Assembly (NCBI RefSeq): GCF_900101685.1
Contig: NZ_FMZZ01000005.1
Span: forward strand, 328,130 to 392,129
Origin: Actinokineospora iranica
Lineage (GTDB): Bacteria > Actinomycetota > Actinomycetes > Mycobacteriales > Pseudonocardiaceae
Direction of reading: 5' to 3'
DNA: 64,000 nucleotides
Positions within the stretch are counted from its first letter, which is position 1. The number at the start of each line of letters is the position of its first letter. Positions 26,700-34,470 of the stretch are shown one piece after another. A program made the position numbers and the translations under genes. The notes under the pieces are model-generated. The model was not told the DNA's origin and did no database searches. It saw only the letters and a program-made list of their open reading frames with translations.

Positions 26700-26909
26700 A
26701 TGGCTGAAGCAACCCAGTTGGCGAGCGCGGCGGGTGATCGCGACCCCCGCGTCGGCCTGCGCGCGGTGGCCGCTCTCCGCAAGCTGCTGGAGCAGTTGGA
26801 GGCGGTGCAGGTGCGCAGCGCGCGAGCCGACGGATGGTCCTGGCAGGAGATCGCGGCCGAACTCGGGGTGAGCAAGCAGGCCGTGCACAAGAAACACGGG
26901 AGGCAGTAG
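26700..26909 (+). CDS. Small helix-turn-helix DNA-binding protein
   Basis: A protein of 69 residues. The first 45 residues are helical, and the C-terminus WSWQEIAAELGVSKQAVHKKHGRQ is a clear helix-turn-helix, cut here to its core (EIAAELGVSKQAVHKKH). The ATG at 26700 is preferred over the in-frame ATG at 26664, which would lie inside the palindromic operators. The next gene starts on the base after its stop. In actinobacteria such proteins are often encoded just before a Clp N-terminal domain protein. It probably autoregulates the pair through the twin palindromes. Confidence 0.8.
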   Translation: MAEATQLASAAGDRDPRVGLRAVAALRKLLEQLEAVQVRSARADGWSWQEIAAELGVSKQAVHKKHGRQ

Positions 26910-27458
26910 ATGTTCGAGCGGTTCACCAAAGCGGCCCGCGTCGTCGTCCGCGACGGCGTGCACATCGCCGAGACGGAGGGAACGGCGGCGATCGGCCCCG
27001 AGCACCTGCTGCTCGGCCTGCTCAGGCAGGACGGCACCCCGGGCGCCGCGGCCCTCGCCCAGCACGCCGTCACCACCGAGGCGACCCGCGCGGCCCTCGC
27101 CGCGACCCGCAGGCGCGGCGGCCTGACCGAGGCGGAAGCCGCCGCTCTCGGCGAGTTCGGCATCGACGTCGACGCCGTCGTCGCGGCCGTCGAGCAAACC
27201 CACGGCGAAGGCGCGTTGGCAGGCGGCGGAAAGCGCCCGCGCACCTTCGGCCCGCGGTGGCGGGTCCGGTTCAGCGCCGAGGCCAAACGGGTCCTGGAAC
27301 ACAGCCTGCGCGAGGCACTGGACCTGGGCGACAAGAGCATCGGAGACGAGCACGTCCTGCTCGCCGTCCTCCGCGTCGGCGGCCCGGCCGCCGACGCCCT
27401 CGCTTCTCTCGGCGTCACCTACCAGGGCGTGCGCGCTCACCTGGCCCGCGCGAGCTGA
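26910..27458 (+). CDS. Clp N-terminal (double ClpA/ClpB N) domain protein without ATPase
   Basis: A protein of 182 residues with two Clp_N repeats, MFERFTKAARVVVRDGVHIAE...IGPEHLLLGLL (about 1-70) and VRFSAEAKRVLEHSLREA...IGDEHVLLAVL (about 110-180). Only this substrate- or adaptor-binding part of ClpC/ClpA is present; no AAA+ module follows. It may act as an adaptor or decoy for Clp proteases. It begins right after the HTH gene stop with AGGAGG-like GGGAGG upstream, so the two are co-translated. The function of stand-alone Clp-N proteins is poorly known. Confidence 0.85.
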   Translation: MFERFTKAARVVVRDGVHIAETEGTAAIGPEHLLLGLLRQDGTPGAAALAQHAVTTEATRAALAATRRRGGLTEAEAAALGEFGIDVDAVVAAVEQTHGEGALAGGGKRPRTFGPRWRVRFSAEAKRVLEHSLREALDLGDKSIGDEHVLLAVLRVGGPAADALASLGVTYQGVRAHLARAS

Positions 27459-27461
27459 CCT

Positions 27462-27821
27462 TCAGTCGGCTTGGAGCACCGACAGCACATTGCCCGCCGG
27501 GTCCTTGAACCACGCGATCAGCGGCCCGCGTCCGCGCATGATCCCCTTCTCGTCAACCCCGTCGTAGCGCTCGAAGACGACACCGCGCTCACCGAGCCAG
27601 TCCACCGCCGCCTCGATATCGGCAACCGGGAAGTTGAGGATCGTGAACGTCGCGGGCACGTGGTCCGGCTTGGGATAGACGAGCGTCTCCGCCCCCAAGC
27701 GCAGGCGCAGCATCCCGAACTCCTCGGTCAGGGGGATGCCGAGCGTCTCGCCGTAGAACTCCTTGGCCTTGCCGATGTCATTCACCGAGAACCCGCTGAA
27801 TGCCTTGGTGTGATCCAACAT
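27462..27821 (-). CDS. VOC (glyoxalase/bleomycin resistance) family protein
   Basis: A protein of 119 residues from the ATG at 27821 behind GAGGAG. The vicinal-oxygen-chelate fold shows in [20 protein letters not shown] at the N-terminus and in [11 protein letters not shown] at the C-terminus. The metal-binding positions normally filled by His/Glu are not all obvious, so it could be a binding protein rather than an enzyme. It is convergent with the Clp-N gene, three bases apart. A longer upstream reading frame has no coding support. Confidence 0.8.
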   Translation of the reverse strand: MLDHTKAFSGFSVNDIGKAKEFYGETLGIPLTEEFGMLRLRLGAETLVYPKPDHVPATFTILNFPVADIEAAVDWLGERGVVFERYDGVDEKGIMRGRGPLIAWFKDPAGNVLSVLQAD

Positions 27822-28386
27822 GCGTTGCTCCTCACTCCGATTGCGGTCCACCTGGACGTTCAAGCAGGCACGGCCGTCCAGACAGCATGGCCGAGGAATC
27901 CCCCGCATGGACCTGCCACACGTGAATCAGCACCGCTGGACCTCTCCGCCGTCCACCGCCACGGCAGGTCGCCGCGCGGCACCCCGCTCACCACCACCCG
28001 TGGTGGGCGGCGGAATCCGGACACCCCAACCGGCCGACTGATCAGGACGGCGAGCCGCAGGCACATGACGCCGCCACGCGTCGAGTCGGCGCGCAGGCTC
28101 CAGAAAAGAGACGATCGCGGTCCCTGTCGCGCCCGTCCCGGCCAGCCGCGTGCCGCGCCCGTTCTCGGCCTGGCGCTGTATCGGCCTGGCGCTGTACCCG
28201 ATCTCGGCCAGGAGCCTGCCGCGTCCGCGCTCGATGTCGCCTGCCGTGCCGATTCTCGACGGACGTCCCGGGATTCCCGTCCCGCTGCTCATCGGAGGCG
28301 AGTCCTGCTACCTGGGGCGGTGCCTCGCCTCCTCTCCGGATATCCGTGGCATCCAAGGGAAAACGGTGATCGTGTGTTGGCGAGTC
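27822..28386. other. Gene-poor intergenic region
   Basis: In this 565-bp stretch I find no frame with convincing protein features. A 16-bp sequence (TCGGCCTGGCGCTGTA) is duplicated head to tail at 28165-28196. The region must contain the promoter of the leftward VOC gene. Several open frames cross it, but they have arginine/proline-rich, shadow-like translations. Confidence 0.4.
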
Positions 28387-29499
28387 TCATGGTGTGACGG
28401 CCAGGAACAGGAACGCGCTGAACAGGGTCAGGTGCACGGTGCCCTGCAAGAGCGTCGCCCGCCCCGAGACCAGCGTCAGCGTGCTCACCACCACGGTCAG
28501 CACGAGCAGCACGAGTTCGGTCGGACCCAGCCCGAGTAACAGCGGCCCAGACAGCCAGACCGAGGCCACGGCGATTGTCGGGATGGTCAGGCCGATGCTG
28601 GCCAGCGCGGACCCGAGGGCCAGGTTCAGGCTTACCTGCAAGCGGTTGCGCAACGCGGCCCGCACGGCGGCGACGGTCTCCGGCATCAGCACCAGCAGCG
28701 CGATCAGCACGCCCACGAACGACACCGGCGCGCCGATCGAGGCGACCGCCGACTCCATGGTCGGCGACACCGTCTTGGCGAGTCCGACCACCGCGATCAG
28801 GCAGACCAGCAGCAGCCCGAGGCTCGCCAGCGCTGTCCGCGTCGTCGGGGCGTCGGCGTGGCCGTCCTCGTCCAGGTCGTCGGCCGCGGACTTGGGCAGG
28901 AAGTAGTCGCGGTGCCGCACGGTCTGCACGAACACGAACACCCCGTACAGCACCAACGACACCACCCCGGCGAAGGCCAGTTGCGCGCCGGAGAACGTCG
29001 GTCCCGGCGTGCTTGTGGTGAAGGTGGGCAGCACGAGACTCAACGTGACCAGCGCCGTGATCACCGCCAGCGCCCCGCCCGACGCGTGCGCGCGGAACTC
29101 CTGCACGCGATGCCGTAACGACCCGACCAGCAGCGCCAGGCCGACGATCCCATTGCAGGTGATCATGATCGCGGCGAACACCGTGTCCCGCGCGAGCGAG
29201 GAGGATCTCTCCCCGCCGGATGCCATCAACGTCACGATCAGGGCCACTTCGATCACCGTGACCGCGATAGCCAGGATCAATGTTCCGAAGGGCTCCCCGA
29301 CGCGGTGGGCGACCACCTCGGCATGGTGCACGGCCGCGACGACCGCCCCGCCGAGCCCGAGGCAGACCAGCGTCAGCAGCACGGGCCCGAGGCCGCGCCC
29401 CCACGTCAGGGCCAGCACCGCCACCGCGGCGGGCGGGACGGCGAGGCTCCAGCGGGGCAGGGGCTGGGTGGTGGTTGTGGCGTTCACAGTCGTCGACAT
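28387..29499 (-). CDS. ChaA-type calcium/sodium:proton antiporter
   Basis: A protein of 370 residues with about eleven helices. The two alpha-repeat signatures of CaCA antiporters are present: EPFGTLILAIAVTVIEVALI in the first half and the matching NLALGSALASIGLTIPTIAV segment in the second. A cytosolic acidic loop (DDLDEDGHAD) separates the halves. It should export Ca2+ or Na+ in exchange for protons. Start chosen at the ATG at 29499, giving MSTTVNATTT. Upstream, 86 bases separate it from the YczE-type gene, which runs the same way. Confidence 0.88.
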   Translation of the reverse strand: MSTTVNATTTTQPLPRWSLAVPPAAVAVLALTWGRGLGPVLLTLVCLGLGGAVVAAVHHAEVVAHRVGEPFGTLILAIAVTVIEVALIVTLMASGGERSSSLARDTVFAAIMITCNGIVGLALLVGSLRHRVQEFRAHASGGALAVITALVTLSLVLPTFTTSTPGPTFSGAQLAFAGVVSLVLYGVFVFVQTVRHRDYFLPKSAADDLDEDGHADAPTTRTALASLGLLLVCLIAVVGLAKTVSPTMESAVASIGAPVSFVGVLIALLVLMPETVAAVRAALRNRLQVSLNLALGSALASIGLTIPTIAVASVWLSGPLLLGLGPTELVLLVLTVVVSTLTLVSGRATLLQGTVHLTLFSAFLFLAVTP

Positions 29500-29585
29500 T
29501 AGTGCGGGTGGCGGAGTGCGGCCGGAAGTTATCCACAGACCCGAAAGTTGTCCACAGCTCGCGCGGGGGCCTTGACATCGGTTGT

Positions 29586-30215
29586 TCAAGCAGGCACGGA
29601 TCGGGGGCGCCAGGACAGCCAGGGCAGGAACGCCTGGGTGAGCGGGCCGATGGCCAGCGCGTAGAGGGCCGTGCCGATTCCGGCCGTGCCGCCGAGGAGC
29701 CAGCCGGTGGCCAGGACGGTCACCTCGATCGCGGTCCGCACCCACCGGATCGGGAAACCGGTGCGGGCCGCGATGCCGGTCATCAGGCCGTCGCGCGGGC
29801 CGGGGCCGAGGCGGGCGCCGATGTAGGCGGCGGTGGCCGCGCCGTTGAGCACGATCCCGGCGATGAGCAGGGCGATGCGGGGGACCAGCGCGCCGGGAGT
29901 CGGCAGGACGGCCAGCGTGAGGTCGACGGTGACGGCGATGACCGCGACGTTGGCGAGCGTGCCGACACCGGGGCGCTGCCGCAGCGGGAGCCAGCTCAGC
30001 AGCACCGCGGCGGCGGTGATCGCGGTGTTCGCGCCGAAGCTCAGGCCGGTTCGCAGGTGCAGCGCCTCGTGCAGCACGTCCCACGGTGAGAGCCCGAGGG
30101 CCGCCTCTATCTGCAGGCCCATGCTCGCCCCGTAGAGCGCCAAGCCCGCGAACAGGTGCGGCAGGCGTCGGGTGGGGCTGATGCGGAGGGGGACGGGTGT
30201 CAGGTCGAGGGCCAT
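29586..30215 (-). CDS. YczE/YitT-like integral membrane protein
   Basis: About 209 residues from the ATG at 30215; ATGs at 30233 and 30236 would run into the putative operator. It has five to six helices. The motifs GASMGLQIEAALGLSPWDVLHEAL, reduced to its core GLSPWDVLH, and LGPGPRDGLMTGI are those of the YczE family, first described in Bacillus beside a MocR-type gene. The divergent gene here is also a MocR-type regulator, so the pair is a conserved module, probably controlling this transporter-like protein. Its substrate is unknown. Confidence 0.85.
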   Translation of the reverse strand: MALDLTPVPLRISPTRRLPHLFAGLALYGASMGLQIEAALGLSPWDVLHEALHLRTGLSFGANTAITAAAVLLSWLPLRQRPGVGTLANVAVIAVTVDLTLAVLPTPGALVPRIALLIAGIVLNGAATAAYIGARLGPGPRDGLMTGIAARTGFPIRWVRTAIEVTVLATGWLLGGTAGIGTALYALAIGPLTQAFLPWLSWRPRSVPA

Positions 30216-30234
30216 GTGGCCATCGTGGGTCATC

Positions 30235-30274
30235 ATTGGCTATTTCTGTGATGGCCAATCTGAGACAATTGGCC
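30235..30274. promoter_or_regulatory. Putative MocR operator: three ATTGGC-type boxes
   Basis: ATTGGC (30235-30240), GGCCAAT (30253-30259, inverted) and ATTGGCC (30268-30274) lie between the divergent YczE and MocR genes. The first and third are direct repeats 33 bp apart, about three helical turns. The middle box is inverted and forms an imperfect dyad with each neighbour. Mixed direct and inverted boxes fit dimeric MocR proteins. Confidence 0.6.
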
Positions 30275-30276
30275 CT

Positions 30277-31860
30277 ATGTCCGCGCCGAACTTCGCAGCC
30301 AGTCGAGTGTCCACCCAGCGATTGGTCCGTATGCTCGGCGAGTGGCGCGAGCACGGCGGCAGGCAGGGCTCGGCCGGGTTGGCCGCGGGCATCCGGTTGC
30401 TGGTGTTCGACGGGCAGTTGCCGCCGGGCACGCTGTTGCCCGCCGAGCGCGAGCTGGCCGCGGCGCTCGGCGTCAGCCGGACGCTGGTGGCGACCGCGTG
30501 GGACCTGCTGCGGGCTGACGGTCTGATCGTGAGCAGGCGCGGATCTGGCACGCGTACCGCCTTGCCCGCCGCGCGTGACCGGGAGCCCGAACCGGCCGGT
30601 GAGCACCTGATCGACTTGGCGCGTGCCGCTCCCGCCGCGCTCCCCGGGCTCGGCGCCGCGATCGATGCGGTGCGCGGCTCGTTCGCGGCCGAGTTGTCGG
30701 GGCACGGTTATCACGAGTTCGGCCTGGACATCCTGCGTGAGCGGATCGCTGACCGGTTCACCGCGCGGGGGTTGCCTACCGGGCCGGAGGAAGTGCTGAT
30801 CACCAATGGCGCTCACCACGCTCTCGCGCTCGTCTTGCGCGCGCTTACCGGGCCCGGGGATCGCGTGCTCGTAGAGCAGCCCACTTACCCGAACGCGATC
30901 GAGACGATGCGGGCCGCGCATGTCGTGCCGGTGCCCGTTCCCCTGCCGGAGAGTTATCCACAGGCGGCCCCGCTCGCCCCGGAATCGTCGGCCCCCGCCG
31001 GTAGCCTGGAGCAGGGCCGACCCCCCAGGGCGGGTGGGGGCTGCGCGGGGGCCGGTTTGGGGCTGGGCGGTTCTGGGCTGGGCGCGGGGTGGGATCTCGA
31101 CGGGGTGGAGGCGGCGCTGCGGCAGGCGGCGCCGCGGTTGGCGTACTTCGTGGTCGATTTTCAGAATCCGACGGGGCGCAGGCTGGACGCCGCCGGGCGG
31201 GAGCGGTTGGCGGCGGCGCTGCGGCGGGGGCGGACGCCCGCGGTGGTCGACGAGACGCTGGTCGAGCTTGATCTGGTGGGCGACCCGGTGGACGGGCCGC
31301 CGCCGATGGCGGCCTTCGCGCCGAATCTGGTGGTCACCGTGGGATCGGTGAGCAAGTCGCACTGGGGTGGGCTGCGGTTGGGGTGGGTGCGCGCGCCCGA
31401 GGAGGTCATCGGGCGGCTCGCCGCGGCCCGGCACGCGTTCGACCTGGGGTCGCCGGTGTTGGAGCAGCTGGTCGTGGCCCAGTTGTACGCCGATCCGGAG
31501 CCGATGCTGCGGGAGCGGCGGGCGGTGACCAGGCAGGCGAGGGACGCGCTGGTCGCGGCTGTCCGGACGCACTGCCCGGATTGGGCCTTCGAGCTGCCTG
31601 AGGGCGGGCTGAGCCTGTGGTGTCGGCTGCCAGCGCCGATCGGGACGCGGGTCGCGGTCGCCGCGCAGAACGCGGGGGTGCGGGTCGCGCCCGGGTCACG
31701 ATTCGGTGTGCACGGCGGTTTGGAGCGGTGGCTGCGGCTGCCGTACGCCTTACCGGCTCCGGTGCTGGTAGACGCGGTGCTCCGGCTGTCGCGGGTCGCC
31801 GCGGGCATCACCGGTGCGCCTGGGTCGGTCGGTTCCGACGGTCTCATACCGGTGGTGTAG
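30277..31860 (+). CDS. MocR/PdxR-type transcriptional regulator (GntR HTH plus aminotransferase domain)
   Basis: A protein of 527 residues. The N-terminal winged HTH of the GntR family (PAERELAAALGVSRTLVATAWDLL) is followed by a class-I aminotransferase-fold domain. The PLP lysine lies in VGSVSKSHWGGLRLGW (about residue 360). A low-complexity Gly/Ala/Pro insertion of about 45 residues (around 228-272) interrupts the aminotransferase fold, which is unusual. It is divergent from a YczE gene, as in many genomes, and probably controls it in response to a PLP-dependent signal. The start codon is only three bases from the last ATTGGCC box, so the protein may repress its own gene. Confidence 0.9.
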   Translation: MSAPNFAASRVSTQRLVRMLGEWREHGGRQGSAGLAAGIRLLVFDGQLPPGTLLPAERELAAALGVSRTLVATAWDLLRADGLIVSRRGSGTRTALPAARDREPEPAGEHLIDLARAAPAALPGLGAAIDAVRGSFAAELSGHGYHEFGLDILRERIADRFTARGLPTGPEEVLITNGAHHALALVLRALTGPGDRVLVEQPTYPNAIETMRAAHVVPVPVPLPESYPQAAPLAPESSAPAGSLEQGRPPRAGGGCAGAGLGLGGSGLGAGWDLDGVEAALRQAAPRLAYFVVDFQNPTGRRLDAAGRERLAAALRRGRTPAVVDETLVELDLVGDPVDGPPPMAAFAPNLVVTVGSVSKSHWGGLRLGWVRAPEEVIGRLAAARHAFDLGSPVLEQLVVAQLYADPEPMLRERRAVTRQARDALVAAVRTHCPDWAFELPEGGLSLWCRLPAPIGTRVAVAAQNAGVRVAPGSRFGVHGGLERWLRLPYALPAPVLVDAVLRLSRVAAGITGAPGSVGSDGLIPVV

Positions 31861-31893
31861 CTAGCTTTACCACTACTGAACCCTGTAGAAAAC

Positions 31894-31953
31894 AGTGCGC
31901 TGGATGGCGTAGTTGTTTGGACCTTTCGGACCGACTTCGCCATCCAGCGCACT
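31894..31953. terminator. Hairpin 1 of 4, 16-bp perfect stem
   Basis: AGTGCGCTGGATGGCG (31894-31909) pairs perfectly with CGCCATCCAGCGCACT (31938-31953) around a 28-base loop. The stem starts 33 bases after the MocR stop codon. It could end transcription from the left. There is no T-run, so it is not a canonical intrinsic terminator. Confidence 0.6.
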
Positions 31954-31971
31954 CAACCCTGGCCACTCAGG

Positions 31972-32004
31972 CCGGTCGGCGCAGCCCCTCGTTGCGCCGA
32001 CCGG
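31972..32004. repeat. Hairpin 2 of 4, 12-bp perfect stem
   Basis: CCGGTCGGCGCA (31972-31983) pairs with TGCGCCGACCGG (31993-32004) around the nine-base loop GCCCCTCGT. It lies 18 bases from hairpin 1 and 18 bases from hairpin 3. Confidence 0.65.
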
Positions 32005-32022
32005 ATGAACGGCCAAGGGGGA

Positions 32023-32057
32023 GCCCCGGCGCCGCGGGGGCATCGCGGCGCCGGGGC
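32023..32057. repeat. Hairpin 3 of 4, 14-bp perfect stem
   Basis: GCCCCGGCGCCGCG (32023-32036) pairs with CGCGGCGCCGGGGC (32044-32057) around a seven-base loop. This is a very stable all-G/C stem. Confidence 0.65.
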
Positions 32058-32062
32058 CAGGT

Positions 32063-32095
32063 CCCGATCTGACCGGGCGCGGTCGGCAGATCGGG
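32063..32095. repeat. Hairpin 4 of 4, 9-bp stem with inner stem
   Basis: CCCGATCTG (32063-32071) pairs with CAGATCGGG (32087-32095). Inside it ACCG (32072-32075) pairs with CGGT (32080-32083), giving an almost continuous 13-bp stem. It lies five bases from hairpin 3. Confidence 0.6.
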
Positions 32096-32192
32096 TATGG
32101 AGATGGTCAATGGGGGTCCCCAGGAACGACTCACGCGCCAACACACGCGGGTGGAGATGGGCAGACCGATCCCGTCTCAGCGGGCCGCGGAG

Positions 32193-33095
32193 TCAGTCAG
32201 GGGTCGACGCGTGGACGCCTGCGACATCGCAGGGCGGGTCGAACTCCGCGGCCACGGCGACCCCCGACCGGGCGGGCGGGGTGAGGTGGGCGCGGGCGGT
32301 GAGCACACCGTGCAGGACGCGGGCGAGCCCGCCGCCGTCGTTGGCCGTCGACGCGGTCGGTCCTGGCGCGACGGGCGCCACCGGCGCGGACGGTGCGCGC
32401 GGGGCGGCGGGCGCGTCGCCCGACTCGGCTTTCGGGCCGTCGGCGACCGCCTGCGCGACGTCCCGCTGTGGCTGGACGCGCGGCGCGGACCGGTGCGTGA
32501 TCACGGCAGGCTCCTCGACCGCCGCTTCCACCACGGCAGGCGGCGCGGCCGCGACCGGCGCCTGCTCTGCGACCGGTTCGGGCGCGATCTTCGCCGCGGG
32601 GACGGTCTCGGGCAGGTCGACCACCTGCGGGAGCGGCACGGCTGGGGCCGACGAGCCCGGCTGCGGCCAGTCCGCGGCGGGCCAGTCCGGCCGGGGCCAG
32701 TCGGGCAACGACCAGTCCGGCGTCGGGAGCGTCGGCACGGGCGGCTTCGGCAGCGAGATCGGCGGGATGTGGATCGGCTCGGGTGCCGGAAGGTGCAGCA
32801 CCGGGCCGACGGTGTCGAAGACGTCCTCGGTCACGTCGGTGACGGTGTCCATGATTCCGCTGGTCAGCGGCATCACCGGGCTGGTGAGCCCGGGCAGCGC
32901 GTCATCGAAGAGGCTGAGCAGGCCGCCGTTCTCGGCGTCGGGCTGGGGCGCGGCGGGCTGGGCGGCCTGGGCGCTGGCCGAGCCCGCGAGCAGGACTCCC
33001 ACGACCCAGGCGGCCAGCAGCGTCCCCGCCACGACGGCGAGCCGGAGCAGGGCGCGCGACGCGTCCGCAGACCGAGTCACGTCCTCACCCACCAT
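32193..33095 (-). CDS. Secreted Pro/Ala-rich protein of unknown function
   Basis: A protein of 300 residues from the ATG at 33095. The N-terminus has a transmembrane/signal stretch (RLAVVAGTLLAAWVVGVLLAGSASAQA) with a likely cleavage after ASA. The rest is low complexity: an acidic helix (DALPGLTSPVMPLTSGIMDTV), a P-x-W-rich tandem segment (DWSLPDWPRPDWPAADWPQP) and a long Ala/Pro/Val linker. No catalytic domain is visible. Proteins of this kind are often cell-wall-spanning spacers. It is divergent from the subtilisin gene at 33247. Function unknown. Confidence 0.65.
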   Translation of the reverse strand: MVGEDVTRSADASRALLRLAVVAGTLLAAWVVGVLLAGSASAQAAQPAAPQPDAENGGLLSLFDDALPGLTSPVMPLTSGIMDTVTDVTEDVFDTVGPVLHLPAPEPIHIPPISLPKPPVPTLPTPDWSLPDWPRPDWPAADWPQPGSSAPAVPLPQVVDLPETVPAAKIAPEPVAEQAPVAAAPPAVVEAAVEEPAVITHRSAPRVQPQRDVAQAVADGPKAESGDAPAAPRAPSAPVAPVAPGPTASTANDGGGLARVLHGVLTARAHLTPPARSGVAVAAEFDPPCDVAGVHASTPD

Positions 33096-33246
33096 CCGGT
33101 CACGTTGTCGAACTCCCACCAGCCGGTGTGACCAGGCCACTATCCAGTACCCGGTCGTGCTTCTGCACCCTAACCGCGCGCGTTCCACCCGGAAAGACGG
33201 TGACGGCACCGCGTGAGTGGGCCGATCGCCGAGATGATCACCGACA

Positions 33247-34383
33247 GTGGAAACCGCTGGACCGGGTGATATTGCCCGTTCTTGGCAGGCGAGTACACCG
33301 TTTCGGGGACACCGTGTTCCAGTGCACACCGAACGCGGCCAGGATTCTCTGGCAGATCTCGCCGACCGCAGCCCGGACCTGGTCCTGCACGACCCCGGCG
33401 GCCCGGCGGAGTGCCTGGTCCGCCGCGGCCAGCTGCTCGTTCCCCGCGCCGGCCTGGACCGGGCCGTCCGCGCGCTCGACCGCTGGATCGAGGCGGTGGA
33501 CCCGGCCGAGCACGCCACCCTGCGCCTGCGTCCCGGGGCGGCGGCCGACTGCGTGCGGATCGCCGCGGAGGTGGCGGACCTGGTGCCGGTCTCCGCCAAC
33601 CACGTCCACACCGTCCTTGTCGGCGCCCCGATCCTGCACGGGACCGGCGCGGCGCCGGTTCCCGCGCCGCTGCCGCCCGAGCCGCCGCGGGTGAGGTGGG
33701 ACCCGCCGGTCACGGTGCTGATGCTCGACACCGGCATCGACCCGCATCCCTGGTTCGTCGGCCGCCCGTGGTTCGGCCGGTGGGACCTGGAGGTCCTCGA
33801 CGCCGACCACGACCGCGTGCCCGACCGGCAGGCGGGCCACGGCACCTTCGTCGCGGGCGTGGTCCTGTCGCACGCGCCCGGCGCCACCTTGCGCCAGTTC
33901 CCGGTCTTGTCGTCGCAGGGCCTGACCGACGACCGCACTGTCGCCGCGACCCTGCGCCGCGCGCGCCACCTCTCGGCGGTCCGCCCCGATCCGGTCGACG
34001 TCCTCCTGCTGACGGCGGGGTGCCACACCGCTGACGACCGCTGTCCGCCGGTCCTTGCCCGCGAACTCGCCCACTGGCCCACCGTGGTCGCCGCGGCGGG
34101 CAACACCGGAACGACGCGCCCGTTCTGGCCCGCCGCCCTGCCTACCGTGACCGCGGTAGGCGCGCTGTCGCCGGACGGTTCGCGCGCCCCGTTCTCCAAC
34201 CACGGTCCGTGGGTGGACCGCTGGGCTCCCGGTGTGGACATCGTCAGCAGCCATGTCCGGCTGACCGGGGACGGCCGCGAGTACGGTGGGGCCCGCTGGA
34301 GCGGCACCTCCTTCGCCGCGCCGCGGGTGGCCGCCGCGGTGGCCATGGCCCGCGCTGAAGCCGAGTTGGTGGCGGGCGCGTGA
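33247..34383 (+). CDS. S8 subtilisin-like serine protease without signal peptide
   Basis: A protein of 378 residues from a GTG at 33247. The catalytic triad is visible: Asp161 in MLDTGID, His198 in GHGTFVAG and Ser355 in SGTSFAAP, with the oxyanion Asn in AAAGNTG. About 150 N-terminal residues form a separate domain (RRGQLLVPRAGLDRAVRALDRW) that could be a prodomain or sensor. No signal peptide or membrane anchor is seen, so it should act in the cytosol. It converges on the sigma/CHAT operon, from which it is separated by an 88-base repeat. Co-location with a CHAT protease suggests a shared proteolytic pathway; its substrate is unknown. Confidence 0.88.
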   Translation: METAGPGDIARSWQASTPFRGHRVPVHTERGQDSLADLADRSPDLVLHDPGGPAECLVRRGQLLVPRAGLDRAVRALDRWIEAVDPAEHATLRLRPGAAADCVRIAAEVADLVPVSANHVHTVLVGAPILHGTGAAPVPAPLPPEPPRVRWDPPVTVLMLDTGIDPHPWFVGRPWFGRWDLEVLDADHDRVPDRQAGHGTFVAGVVLSHAPGATLRQFPVLSSQGLTDDRTVAATLRRARHLSAVRPDPVDVLLLTAGCHTADDRCPPVLARELAHWPTVVAAAGNTGTTRPFWPAALPTVTAVGALSPDGSRAPFSNHGPWVDRWAPGVDIVSSHVRLTGDGREYGGARWSGTSFAAPRVAAAVAMARAEAELVAGA

Positions 34384-34468
34384 GCGAACAATCGACACCG
34401 AACGATCAACACGGCGTGCGTGCGCGAGGCCACCGAATCTTGTGAGGTGGCCTGATGAGCGGGCGTGT
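34381..34468 (+). repeat. Copy B of the two-copy stem-loop repeat
   Basis: It begins with the TGA stop of the subtilisin gene (TGAGCGA) and ends with ATGAGCGGGCGTGT. The stem AGGCCACC (34427-34434) pairs with GGTGGCCT (34446-34453). It matches copy A at 2039-2124 in ends, stem and order. Here the final ATG opens only an 11-codon frame that runs into the end of the CHAT gene on the other strand, so the leader is orphaned. Confidence 0.7.
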
Positions 34469-34470
34469 GC

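Larger units (their letters stand above)
31861..32192. other. Convergent intergenic region holding four hairpins
   Basis: The 332 bp between the ends of the MocR gene and of the leftward secreted-protein gene contain no plausible coding sequence. They are dominated by four successive perfect stem-loops between 31894 and 32095. Roughly two thirds of those bases lie in stems or short loops, which suggests a bidirectional termination zone or a structured RNA. Confidence 0.6.

Noticed and set aside
28042..28356. Minus-strand frame of 104 codons between the VOC and antiporter genes
   Set aside because: It has an arginine-rich, shadow-like translation and no ribosome site or family pattern.
27858..29599. 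A shared 16-mer (GTTCAAGCAGGCACGG) at 27858-27873 and 29584-29599
   Set aside because: A single exact 16-mer pair is close to chance in 64 kb of biased composition, and the flanks do not align.
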